Of a DNA stretch of 60,442 nt, positions 42,580-50,186 are shown in pieces. Location of the stretch: the NCBI GenBank assembly GCA_002482645.1, contig DLGJ01000010.1, positions 1 through 60,442 of the forward strand, given 5' to 3'. The notes under the pieces were generated by a model that was not told the origin of the DNA, made no database searches, and saw only the letters and a program-made list of their open reading frames with translations. Position 1 is the first letter of the stretch, and every line of letters starts with the position of its first letter. The position numbers and the translations under genes are program-made. Source of the DNA: Hyphomicrobiaceae bacterium UBA7697. Lineage in GTDB: Bacteria; Pseudomonadota; Alphaproteobacteria; Rhizobiales; Methyloligellaceae.

Positions 42580-42721
42580 TCCTGCGATAACTCCCGATCG
42601 CCGCCGGAGCCGGAGCCGGACCACGGCATCGCCGCCCCTCGTCCGCGCCTGGCAACGATTGCCGGCATAGAATTTGGCTGGGCAGGGTGCCGTGGGATCG
42701 GAACCCGTATGAGACGTGCGG

Positions 42722-43555
42722 CTACGCTTCGGCTCCGTCCAAAACGCCGATTGCTTCCTCGGCCGCTGGGTCCTGCCGGACCGCCATGTAGGCATGCCAC
42801 GTCGCATGTCCGAGAACGGGGAATACGACGATCAGGCCGGTAAGACCGGTCGCGATGCCGATAGCCGTCAGCACCAGCACGATCGCGCCCCAAACGAGCA
42901 TGGGGCCGAGATTGTTCCAAACCAGCGCCATGCTCGTTCCCATCGCCGTCAGCGCGTCGGTCCGTTCGTTGACCAGCATCGGAATGGAGAACACGCTGAT
43001 CGCAAAGGAGAAGGCCGCGAACAAGCCGCCAACGAGCGTGCCCACGACGAGGAGAGCCCAGCCTTGTGGAGTTTTGAGCAGCGCATGCATGATTTCGTCG
43101 TCTCCGGCGAACGGCAGCATTCCAAAGAACAGCGCATAAAGGAGCACGGCCGCGCGCGTCCAAAGGAGCATCAAAAGAGCGAGAAGCAAACCGGTGAAGA
43201 TCAATTGACCGCCGGACCGTGGCTTCACGAAGACCATGGAAGCCAGGCCGAGAGGTCTTCCACGTTCGATCTCCCGGCTCTTCTCATAGAGCCCGATGGC
43301 AAGCAACGGTGCGACGATCAGGAAACCGGCAAGCGCGGGAAACAGCAGATATCCGAAGTTCAGATGAAAAATACCGATAGCGATCGCGACGGAGATGAGA
43401 AAAACCGCGAAGCCATAGGCCAGGCTGAGACCGGGGCGAACGAGAAAATCCGCCCATCCGGACTTCAACCATTCGAACGGCACCGCCATGGGGAGATCAC
43501 GCTTCCAGCCGAAATCGCGGGGGAGAGGGGGGATCGTCGGAGGGAGCTTGACCAT
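42722..43555 (-). CDS. DUF2189 family integral membrane protein
   Basis: The 277-residue protein has about six membrane spans and the family ending GHATWHAYMAVR. DUF2189 proteins are often encoded with cytochrome oxidase or nitrous-oxide genes, but no function is established. It is the last gene of the leftward cco operon (34 bases after the small membrane protein), so it would be expressed with the cbb3 oxidase. Confidence 0.8.
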   Translation of the reverse strand: MVKLPPTIPPLPRDFGWKRDLPMAVPFEWLKSGWADFLVRPGLSLAYGFAVFLISVAIAIGIFHLNFGYLLFPALAGFLIVAPLLAIGLYEKSREIERGRPLGLASMVFVKPRSGGQLIFTGLLLALLMLLWTRAAVLLYALFFGMLPFAGDDEIMHALLKTPQGWALLVVGTLVGGLFAAFSFAISVFSIPMLVNERTDALTAMGTSMALVWNNLGPMLVWGAIVLVLTAIGIATGLTGLIVVFPVLGHATWHAYMAVRQDPAAEEAIGVLDGAEA

Positions 43556-43589
43556 CAGTTCGGACCTTCGCGGGTGCGGAGCCTTGCGC

Positions 43590-43805
43590 CTAGCAAGCGG
43601 ACTTTGCCGCTCGATATGTCCCGGCTGCTTCGCTCTTGGATTTGAGGTGATCGACGCATGCCGGCTGGGAATGAACCGCGACGTAGACGAGATGGAGATT
43701 TGCCAGGGCAAGAAGCGCGATCCCCGCGCCGGCAAGACCGAGAACGATCATGCGCTGTCTCGATGGCCGCCACGCTCGGCCTTGCGCGGATACGCTCACG
43801 GTCAT
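43590..43805 (-). CDS. Small single-span membrane protein of the cco operon
   Basis: The 71-residue protein has one membrane helix (about residues 19-38, IVLGLAGAGIALLALANLHLVYVAV) followed by a short tail containing two cysteines. Its ATG overlaps the ccoP stop by four bases, so it is made with the oxidase. Similar short proteins accompany cbb3 clusters; an assembly or regulatory role is inference. Confidence 0.7.
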   Translation of the reverse strand: MTVSVSAQGRAWRPSRQRMIVLGLAGAGIALLALANLHLVYVAVHSQPACVDHLKSKSEAAGTYRAAKSAC

Positions 43806-44683
43806 TTCTCCTTTCCGTTGCCCAGACCGGCGACATACAGGGCCAAAATCTTTCTCTGGACCGGTGTGAGACGCGACTCCCACTGCGGCATGTGGCCTTT
43901 GCGTCCGTAAGTCAGGGTGGAGAAGATCGACTCTTCGTCTCCGCCGTAGATCCAGAACTGATCGGTGAGGTTGGGTGCGCCCATGGCGGTGTTGCCGCCG
44001 CCGTCTTTGCCGTGACACGCGGCGCAGCTGCTGGCGAAGACCTTTTCTCCGGCCGAAACGGCCTCCGGGTGGCCTTGAGCGGAAGCCGGGTCCGACAGGG
44101 ACCTGACATAGGCGACAACGTTGAGGATGGATTCGCGATCGAGAAGCCCGTCGTGACCGAAAGCCAGCATCTGGCTGGTACGCGTTTCTGGATGGTCGGA
44201 GTTAATCCCGATACGGATTGTCTCTGCGACGGCATCGGCGTCGCCGCCCCATAGCCAGGCGTTGTCGGCGAGACTAGGAAAGCCTGGTCCGCCATGTCCG
44301 GTTTTTCCGTGGCAGGCCGCGCAATTGTCTCCGAAGAGCGTCCGCCCGGTCTCGATAACGTTGCGCATCAAGTCCGGGTCGGACCGGATCTCGTCGAACG
44401 GCATCGACTCGATCCGCGCGACGGATGCCGAGCGTTTGGACGCAGCCTCAGCGATCTCCTCGGTCACCCGCTGGCGTTGATCGGCCTTAAGCAGGCCGCG
44501 GGTATACGTATTCCCGAGCGGCCAGGCGGGCAGCAAAATCCAGCACGCCAGTGCGGCCAGGAACGCGGTGGTCAGGAACAGCCAGATGACTGTTGGAACC
44601 GGCCGGTTGAGCTCTTTGATCCCGTTCCACTCGTGGCCGGTGGTCAAATACCCGGTATGCTCGTCACGTTCCTCTACCGCCAC
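43802..44683 (-). CDS. ccoP: cbb3-type cytochrome c oxidase subunit III (CcoP)
   Basis: CcoP is the diheme cytochrome c that brings electrons to CcoO and CcoN. The 293-residue protein has an N-terminal membrane region (about residues 30-55) and two c-type heme sites, CAACH at 121-125 and 220-224, each followed by its methionine region. Length is typical. It is preceded by ccoQ with a 10-base overlap and followed by a small membrane protein. Confidence 0.96.
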   Translation of the reverse strand: MAVEERDEHTGYLTTGHEWNGIKELNRPVPTVIWLFLTTAFLAALACWILLPAWPLGNTYTRGLLKADQRQRVTEEIAEAASKRSASVARIESMPFDEIRSDPDLMRNVIETGRTLFGDNCAACHGKTGHGGPGFPSLADNAWLWGGDADAVAETIRIGINSDHPETRTSQMLAFGHDGLLDRESILNVVAYVRSLSDPASAQGHPEAVSAGEKVFASSCAACHGKDGGGNTAMGAPNLTDQFWIYGGDEESIFSTLTYGRKGHMPQWESRLTPVQRKILALYVAGLGNGKEK

Positions 44684-44847
44684 GGTCCGTCCTCGTCGTT
44701 CAGAATGTTCTTCGCCGCACGATCGAACTTCGACTTGTTGCGGGGCCAGAACACGTACACGGCAACGGCGATGGACAGGGCGATGAGATAGAACAGCCCG
44801 TAGGATTTCGAGATGCCAACGAGCGTGTCATGGCTGACGTCAATCAT
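44674..44847 (-). CDS. ccoQ: cbb3-type oxidase small subunit CcoQ
   Basis: The 57-residue protein has one membrane helix (about residues 14-33) and a charged tail with PRNKSKFDRAA, the usual CcoQ layout. CcoQ stabilises the oxidase and protects it from oxygen. The ATG at 44847 overlaps the ccoO end and matches the family start. Confidence 0.88.
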   Translation of the reverse strand: MIDVSHDTLVGISKSYGLFYLIALSIAVAVYVFWPRNKSKFDRAAKNILNDEDGPWR

Positions 44848-45586
44848 GGCCAGCTCCGGCGTTGGCCGGGTCCTTCTCCGCGGCATCGGTGAGCTTTCCG
44901 AGTATCTGGAGGTAGGCCACGAGGGCGTCCATCTCGGTCAATTTGTGGGAATTGTTATCGAACGCACGGATGTTGGTGTCGTTTCCGTACCGTTCGCTGA
45001 CGCCGGAAGCTGCTTCACTGTTTGGATTTGCCTGAGCGGAAGCGTCCTTCGCCGCATGGGCGATCATATCGTCGGTATACGGCACACCGAGGCGTTGCAA
45101 AGCGCGAAGCTGGTCGCCGAGATCGTCCGTCTTTTGCTCGTTGCGCAAAAGCCACGTGTATGACGGCATGATCGATTCGGGGACGACATGCCGGGGATTG
45201 TCGAGATGGGCGACGTGCCACTGATCGGAATATTTGCCGCCCACCCGTGCCAGATCCGGTCCGGTTCTTTTCGAACCCCAAAGCATCGGATGGTCGTATT
45301 GCGATTCCACGGCAAGAGAGTAATGGCCATAACGTTCCACATCGTCCCGCAGTGTCCGGATCATCTGCGAATGACAGGCGTAACAGCCCTCGCGGATGTA
45401 GATGTTGCGCCCCGCGAGTTCGAGCGGGGTGTACACGCGCATATTTGGCGCCGATTCCACGGTTTCGTCGATCGTGAAGAGCGGCGCGATCTCGAACAGG
45501 CCCCCGATGCTGGCGACGGCGACAACCGCCACCGCAAGGCCAATACTGTGGCGCTCGAGGTTGTAGTGCGCTCCGAATATCGACAT
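44840..45586 (-). CDS. ccoO: cbb3-type cytochrome c oxidase subunit II (CcoO)
   Basis: CcoO is the membrane-anchored monoheme cytochrome c subunit. The 248-residue protein has an N-terminal anchor (about 14-34), heme motif CYACH at 68-72 and the axial methionine in PESIMPSY. The start at 45586 is five bases after ccoN; the much longer open frame to 47347 is a shadow of ccoN. Confidence 0.96.
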   Translation of the reverse strand: MSIFGAHYNLERHSIGLAVAVVAVASIGGLFEIAPLFTIDETVESAPNMRVYTPLELAGRNIYIREGCYACHSQMIRTLRDDVERYGHYSLAVESQYDHPMLWGSKRTGPDLARVGGKYSDQWHVAHLDNPRHVVPESIMPSYTWLLRNEQKTDDLGDQLRALQRLGVPYTDDMIAHAAKDASAQANPNSEAASGVSERYGNDTNIRAFDNNSHKLTEMDALVAYLQILGKLTDAAEKDPANAGAGHD

Positions 45587-45591
45587 CGTAT

Positions 45592-47250
45592 CTACTCCGC
45601 CGGTTCCGCGGCGGGCGCGCCGGCGTGTTCCGTGACCGGATGATCGCTTGCGAGATCGCGCGGGATATTGATGGGCGTTCGGATGGTCATCCAGATGTTG
45701 TAGAATCCGATGACCGTACCGACGAGAAAGAGCAGTCCGCCTATGGCTCTGGCGATGTAGTAGGGATGCATGGCGACGACGGAATCCATGAACGAGTAGG
45801 CTAGTGTTCCGCTCGCCGTGTAGGTGCGCCACATGAGTCCCTGAACGATGCCGGAGTTCCACATCGCAAACACGTAGATGAGGGTTCCGGCGAGCGCGAG
45901 CCAGAAGTGAACTTCGACGAGGGCGGGCGAGTAGATGCGGTCGCGCTTCCACAAAATCGGCACGAGAGAGTAGATCGCACCAAATGTGATGAGCGCGACC
46001 CAGCCCAAGGCGCCAGCATGGACGTGTCCGATCGTCCAATCGGTATAGTGCGACAGCGAGTTGACCGGACGGATCGCGAGGAACGATCCTTCGAACGTGG
46101 ATACCCCGTAGAAGACCGCGGCGACCATCATGAAGCGCAGCGTGGCGTCGTCGCGAACACGATGCCAGGCGCCGTTGAGCGTCAGAAGTGCATTGCCAGC
46201 CGAGGCCCAGGACGGAACCAGAAGCATGAGTGAAAACGACATGCCGAGGGTCTGCACCCATTGGGGCAACGCCGTGTAGTGCAGGTGGTGCGAGCCCGCC
46301 CACATATACAAGAAGGTAATGCCCCAGAAGCTGATGATGGACAGCCGGTAGGAGAAGATCGGTCTCTTCGCCCGCGTCGGCAGATAGTAGTACATCATGC
46401 CCAGGAAGCCCGCCGTCAGGAAGAAGGCGACCGCGTTGTGGCCGTACCACCATTGGGTCATGGCGTCCTGCACGCCGGAGAAGATCGGAAAGCTCTTCGC
46501 GCTGCTCAGCGATATCGGCAGGGCGAGATTGTTTACGATGTGCAGAACCGCAACGACGAGAATGAAGGCAAGGAAGTACCAGTTGGCGACATAGATATGC
46601 GGCTCCTGCCTGCGCGCCAGGGTGCGCAGATAGAGCGCGAGGTAGGTCACCCATACGATCACCAGCCAGATATCCGCATACCATTCGGGCTCGGCATATT
46701 CCTTGGATTGGGTGATGCCGAGCGGATAGCCGGTGACGGCGAGAACGCAGAAAAGATTGTAACCGATCAGAACGAACCACGGAGAGAGCTGGTCGGGCAT
46801 GCGCGCGCGCGCGGTACGCTGCATGACGTGGAACAACGTTGCGATTAGAGCGTTTCCGCCAAAGCCGAAAATGATGCCGGTCGTATGAACGGGCCGCAAG
46901 CGGCCGAAGCTTGCCCAGGGTTCGTCGAACGTGAGCTCGGGATAGGCTAGGAGCCAGGCCACCCAGTCGCCGACAAACATGGCGAATACCGCCCAGGACA
47001 TCGCCAGGATGATGCCGGCCTTTATGGGCTCGTCGTAATATGCAGAAAATCTCTCGTCGCCCGGCTCGGGGTCGTAATAGCCGCGAGCAAGGATGAAAGT
47101 GACCCCAAGCGCGAAGAAAAATACGATGAACCCGTGCGTTCCCAGAAGGTCGTTCCGCCCGGCGGCCGCCATGACAAGTCCGCACATGGCGACGGAGACC
47201 GAGATGATGAAAGCGAAATGGCGCTCGTTCTTCGTGAGTGTTGAAACCAT
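45592..47250 (-). CDS. ccoN: cbb3-type cytochrome c oxidase catalytic subunit I (CcoN)
   Basis: CcoN reduces oxygen at a heme b3-CuB centre with high affinity. In this 552-residue protein the ligands are His122 and His411 (heme b), His409 (heme b3) and His271, His321 and His322 (CuB), with Tyr301 in FSYRLS as the cross-linked tyrosine. These exclude a NorB-type nitric oxide reductase. The usual SIVHFW after YRLS reads SIISFW here. The operon continues ccoO-ccoQ-ccoP-small protein-DUF2189. A class A operator lies 37 bases upstream, so this oxidase is probably made under NO stress. Confidence 0.96.
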   Translation of the reverse strand: MVSTLTKNERHFAFIISVSVAMCGLVMAAAGRNDLLGTHGFIVFFFALGVTFILARGYYDPEPGDERFSAYYDEPIKAGIILAMSWAVFAMFVGDWVAWLLAYPELTFDEPWASFGRLRPVHTTGIIFGFGGNALIATLFHVMQRTARARMPDQLSPWFVLIGYNLFCVLAVTGYPLGITQSKEYAEPEWYADIWLVIVWVTYLALYLRTLARRQEPHIYVANWYFLAFILVVAVLHIVNNLALPISLSSAKSFPIFSGVQDAMTQWWYGHNAVAFFLTAGFLGMMYYYLPTRAKRPIFSYRLSIISFWGITFLYMWAGSHHLHYTALPQWVQTLGMSFSLMLLVPSWASAGNALLTLNGAWHRVRDDATLRFMMVAAVFYGVSTFEGSFLAIRPVNSLSHYTDWTIGHVHAGALGWVALITFGAIYSLVPILWKRDRIYSPALVEVHFWLALAGTLIYVFAMWNSGIVQGLMWRTYTASGTLAYSFMDSVVAMHPYYIARAIGGLLFLVGTVIGFYNIWMTIRTPINIPRDLASDHPVTEHAGAPAAEPAE

Positions 47251-47285
47251 GTCCGATCGGCCACGCGCTAGCGGCTCCAGCTCTA

Positions 47286-47310
47286 TAAGATATATTAGCT
47301 ATATATCTTA
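47286..47310. promoter_or_regulatory. Class A (NsrR-like) operator upstream of ccoNOQP
   Basis: AAGATATAT-TAGCT-ATATATCTT is a perfect palindrome around a five-base spacer. On the minus strand TTGTTG and TAAGAT (16 bases apart) form a plausible promoter whose -10 overlaps the site, so occupancy would repress transcription. Confidence 0.75.
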
Positions 47311-47713
47311 ATGCGAATGTAGCGGGCAACAAGTTTCCGCTATCCACCGGTGAAAATGCATGGCGGTAAGGAGACGCGGCGGACGAGTGGGCACAAGCGA
47401 TTGAGTGGATATGCCTTTGCGGGGCGCCGATAATGCAGGAAACATGAATATACAGACTGCGGATCGTCGAGGCTGCGACACGCGGCAGAATATCGCGGGT
47501 TCGGTCAATTGCCGTTCACTCGCGCTTTCCGGGGTGTGGCTTTGACGCTGCCGGGAACGCGGTATCTGGATGTGTCCGCCATCGAGGACCTCGCCGGCAT
47601 AACGTTTGAACCGCGATCTTGAAGCGCGATTCTCCGCCGATTCCAATTCCGGTCCACGACCTGCGCCGAAACCAAAAGAAGCAAATGATATATTGCATAT
47701 TCCGGCGAGCAGG

Positions 47714-47745
47714 CTTAAAGATATATATAAGATATGTCTTAAAGC
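47714..47745. promoter_or_regulatory. Class A (NsrR-like) operator upstream of the CHRD/EF-hand gene
   Basis: AAGATATAT-ATAAG-ATATGTCTT with flanking CTTA/TAAG symmetry lies 40 bases before the ATG at 47784. A half-like ATGATATATTGCATATT stands about 30 bases farther upstream. The remaining part of the 47251-47783 gap, apart from the cco operator, holds nothing I can name. Confidence 0.65.
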
Positions 47746-47783
47746 GTGAATCGAATGGCACGAAGGTGCGACCGGAGGACGTC

Positions 47784-48422
47784 ATGAGGAAGAATTACGC
47801 CATCGGCCTATGCGCGTCGGCATGCGCCGCGCTACTGCTCACGCATTTGGGCGCGACGGCCGCGGGTGCCGAAACCTACACGGCGAAGTTAAGTGGGTTG
47901 AATGCCGGCGTGGTGGGATCGCAGGCGGCCGGAGAGGCTATTTTCACGATCGATGGCGATCGGTTGACGATCGCCGTCAATGCGGATGGCTTGCCGCCGA
48001 ACATGATGCATCTTCAGCATTTCCACGGATTCAAAGACGGGAGCGACGCCCGATGCCCGGATTCGGCGGCCGACAAGAACGGCGACGGCTTGATCGATCT
48101 CATCGAGACGGAAGCCTATGCCGGAACGACGATGGTGCCGTTCCACGATGAGCCGGCGACCATGGAGATTCCGAGCGACAGCTATCCGAAAGCGGATGCC
48201 GATGGGTCTTATCGATACGAGAAGGCGGTTTCGCTGAAGGCTTTGCAAGCAGCGTTCGCCGAGAAATTTGGAACCGGCGGCCTCGATCTCGATCGCCGCG
48301 TGGTGTTCATCCACGGCATTCCGGCGGACTCGAAGCTTCCAGAGTCGGCCGGTTCTCTCGGCACCATTCCGCCGCAAGTCACGTTGCCGATCGCTTGCGG
48401 CGAAATAGAGAAGGGGAAGTGA
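47784..48422 (+). CDS. Secreted CHRD-like protein with an EF-hand loop
   Basis: The 212-residue protein has a signal peptide (to about residue 29, ATAAGAE) and a beta-rich domain resembling CHRD (chordin-like) proteins: YTAKLSGLNAG, AIFTIDGDRLTIAVNADGL and a His-rich MMHLQHFHGF. A canonical calcium-type EF-hand loop, DKNGDGLIDLIE, is at residues 97-108. GGAGG precedes the ATG. It is probably periplasmic. The histidines could bind a metal such as copper. Expression is expected to follow the class A operator. Confidence 0.7.
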   Translation: MRKNYAIGLCASACAALLLTHLGATAAGAETYTAKLSGLNAGVVGSQAAGEAIFTIDGDRLTIAVNADGLPPNMMHLQHFHGFKDGSDARCPDSAADKNGDGLIDLIETEAYAGTTMVPFHDEPATMEIPSDSYPKADADGSYRYEKAVSLKALQAAFAEKFGTGGLDLDRRVVFIHGIPADSKLPESAGSLGTIPPQVTLPIACGEIEKGK

Positions 48423-48436
48423 AATCCCCTCGGCTT

Positions 48437-48476
48437 GAAGCTGGCGGGAGACGAGAGCCCAGCCTCCCGCCGCTTC
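48437..48476. terminator. Bidirectional terminator between convergent genes
   Basis: An 8-bp perfect GC stem (GGCGGGAG at 48443-48450 with CTCCCGCC at 48464-48471) extends by a further five pairs across a one-base bulge (GAAGC with GCTTC). It lies exactly between the CHRD-like gene and the convergent Rrf2 gene. Confidence 0.65.
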
Positions 48477-48943
48477 TAGCTTCTAGGCTCCCCATCGGGT
48501 GAGATCGAAAGAGCGGTGCGAAGAGCCGACCGGGGGCTGACAAGATCGTAAAGGGTGTATTCGTCGAGGACGGTGATGAATGCGCGTCTTGCAAGTTCCA
48601 GCGCCTCGTGGAGAACGCAATTCGGCCGGGCCTCGCAATCGTCCTCCAACGGTTCCAAGCACATTACGACGGTCAGATCGGCCTCGGTGAAGCGGACGAC
48701 GTCCCCGAGCCCGATGTCCTTCGGCGGCTTCGCCAAACGCAGACCGCCATGCCTCCCGCGCATCGTCTTGATATAGCCGCCGACGCCGAGTTGGTGCGCC
48801 ACCTTCATGAGGTGATTCTTGGAGACGCCGTAGCTTTCGGCAATTTCCTCGATCGTCGCCAGTCCGTCGCCGCTGATCGCCAAATACATCAACAGCCGTA
48901 GGGCGTAGTCGGTGTAGACGGTCAGGCGCACGGGCCACCCCAT
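48476..48943 (-). CDS. Second Rrf2-family NsrR-like regulator
   Basis: The 155-residue protein has the Rrf2 winged helix with recognition helix SKNHLMKVAHQL, closer to the canonical NsrR pattern than the protein at 42100. It has Cys95, Cys103 and Cys109. Numbered from an in-frame GTG four codons downstream (the usual RLTxYTDYALR start), these become 91, 99 and 105, with an Asp at position 8. A Fe-S sensor is therefore likely. Its promoter holds a class B palindrome 53 bases upstream, suggesting autoregulation. It is divergent from fdxA. Confidence 0.82.
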   Translation of the reverse strand: MGWPVRLTVYTDYALRLLMYLAISGDGLATIEEIAESYGVSKNHLMKVAHQLGVGGYIKTMRGRHGGLRLAKPPKDIGLGDVVRFTEADLTVVMCLEPLEDDCEARPNCVLHEALELARRAFITVLDEYTLYDLVSPRSALRTALSISPDGEPRS

Positions 48944-48995
48944 TTCCGGCGCAAAAAAGATGCATATGAGATATTGCTTGGGACGGGGCGACGGA

Positions 48996-49022
48996 ATAAC
49001 ATGTACACGAAATATATGTTAT
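48996..49022. promoter_or_regulatory. Class B Rrf2-type operator between the second Rrf2 gene and fdxA
   Basis: ATAACATGTA-N7-TATATGTTAT has ten-base arms with one mismatch. It shares arm sequence and seven-base spacing with the site at 37123-37149. It is 53 bases from the Rrf2 start and about 180 from fdxA. Confidence 0.65.
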
Positions 49023-49202
49023 AACGACCGTGGGTCAAATGGATAGGAACAAAAATTACGGTCGCGGAGGCGGTCCGATACACACGGTTTCGGAGAAGGG
49101 CGCCGTGCATTTGAGCGGCTGGACCCGCGCGACGCGCTTCGCGGAGACGGCCGGCTTCGGCTCTTGGCACGAAGGCGTTCTGGCGCTACCTGGGAGTGCG
49201 TC

Positions 49203-49586
49203 ATGACCTATGTCGTCACCGACAATTGCATCAAGTGCAAGTACATGGACTGCGTCGAGGTATGTCCGGTCGATTGCTTCTACGAAGGCGAGAACATGCT
49301 CGTCATTCACCCGGACGAATGCATCGACTGCGGCGTTTGCGAACCCGAATGTCCCGCGGAGGCGATCGTGCCCGACACCGGGGCGGGACTCGAGAGTTGG
49401 CTGGATCTCAACGCGAAATACGCCGAGATGTGGCCGAACATTTCGGTGAAGCGCGAGCCTCCGGCGGACGCGGCCGACTTCGATGGCGTTCCCGACAAAC
49501 ACGAAAAGTACTTTTCGGCCAATCCGGGCGAAGGCGACGACGGGCCGGTGACGCCGGAAACGCGAGTAACAGGAGACAGCGCTTAG
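49203..49586 (+). CDS. fdxA: 7Fe ferredoxin FdxA
   Basis: This 127-residue ferredoxin carries one 3Fe-4S (Cys9, Cys17, Cys50) and one 4Fe-4S cluster (Cys21, Cys40, Cys43, Cys46), with the usual extended C-terminal helix region. It starts MTYVVTDNCIKCKYMDCVEVC, the FdxA family N-terminus. It may supply electrons to the P450 or to Fe-S repair in this island; that is inference. It is divergent from the second Rrf2 regulator. Confidence 0.93.
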   Translation: MTYVVTDNCIKCKYMDCVEVCPVDCFYEGENMLVIHPDECIDCGVCEPECPAEAIVPDTGAGLESWLDLNAKYAEMWPNISVKREPPADAADFDGVPDKHEKYFSANPGEGDDGPVTPETRVTGDSA

Positions 49587-49744
49587 GATGTGAAGAATCC
49601 GCGCTCTCGGCTCCTTCGAGAGGGCGTTGGAAGGGGAGGTTGCGGGCAAAAAGCGCCCTGCCCGCAGCCTTCCTCTTAGAATATGGCATCGCTTGGTACG
49701 AGGTGTCGCGAGATGCGCGGGGACGCATGTATGGAGGGGTTGTT

Positions 49745-50125
49745 GTGCGGACGGCAGGCGCTCTACGCATAAATCTCAAGCGAGCGTATGAACCGCCGGC
49801 CAAGGGCGACGGGCAACGCATCCTCGTGGATCGGATTTGGCCCCGCGGCGTGACCAAGGAGGCGCTACGCCTGCATAGCTGGGCAAAGGAACTGGCGCCT
49901 AGCACGACGCTCAGGAAATGGTTTGGGCACGATCCGGAGAAGTGGGACGAATTCAGGCGGCGCTACTTCCAGGAGCTGGACAAGCAGCCGAACGCGGTCG
50001 AAGCGCTGGCAGCGGAGTGCCGCGAGGGTCCTGTGACGTTGATTTTCGCCGCCAAGGATGTCCAACACAACCAAGCCGTCGCGCTGAAGCAATATCTCGG
50101 CGAGTGGATCGAGGCACGGTCATGA
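49745..50125 (+). CDS. DUF488 family protein
   Basis: The 126-residue protein matches DUF488: INLKRAYEPPAKGDGQRILVDRIWPRGVTKE, then FGHDPEKWDEFRRRYFQEL and VTLIFAAKDVQHNQAVAL. The GTG at 49745 follows GGAGGGG at a correct distance; an ATG at 49727 has no such site. The function is unknown. It is followed 61 bases later by the second nnrS. Confidence 0.8.
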   Translation: MRTAGALRINLKRAYEPPAKGDGQRILVDRIWPRGVTKEALRLHSWAKELAPSTTLRKWFGHDPEKWDEFRRRYFQELDKQPNAVEALAAECREGPVTLIFAAKDVQHNQAVALKQYLGEWIEARS

Positions 50126-50186
50126 GAGGTTGCCGTCCTAGGTCGAAGGCGGCCGCGCACGCCACTGGCGCCGCGAACTCAAGCTG

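Noticed and set aside
45592..47250. CcoN as a NorB-type nitric oxide reductase
   Set aside because: The cross-linking tyrosine and CuB histidines of oxidases are present, and the operon encodes CcoO, CcoQ and CcoP rather than NorC.
44840..47347. An 835-residue open frame covering ccoO and the complement of the ccoN frame
   Set aside because: Only its last 248 codons encode CcoO; the rest is Arg/His-rich read-through over ccoN, which has full conserved ligands in another frame.
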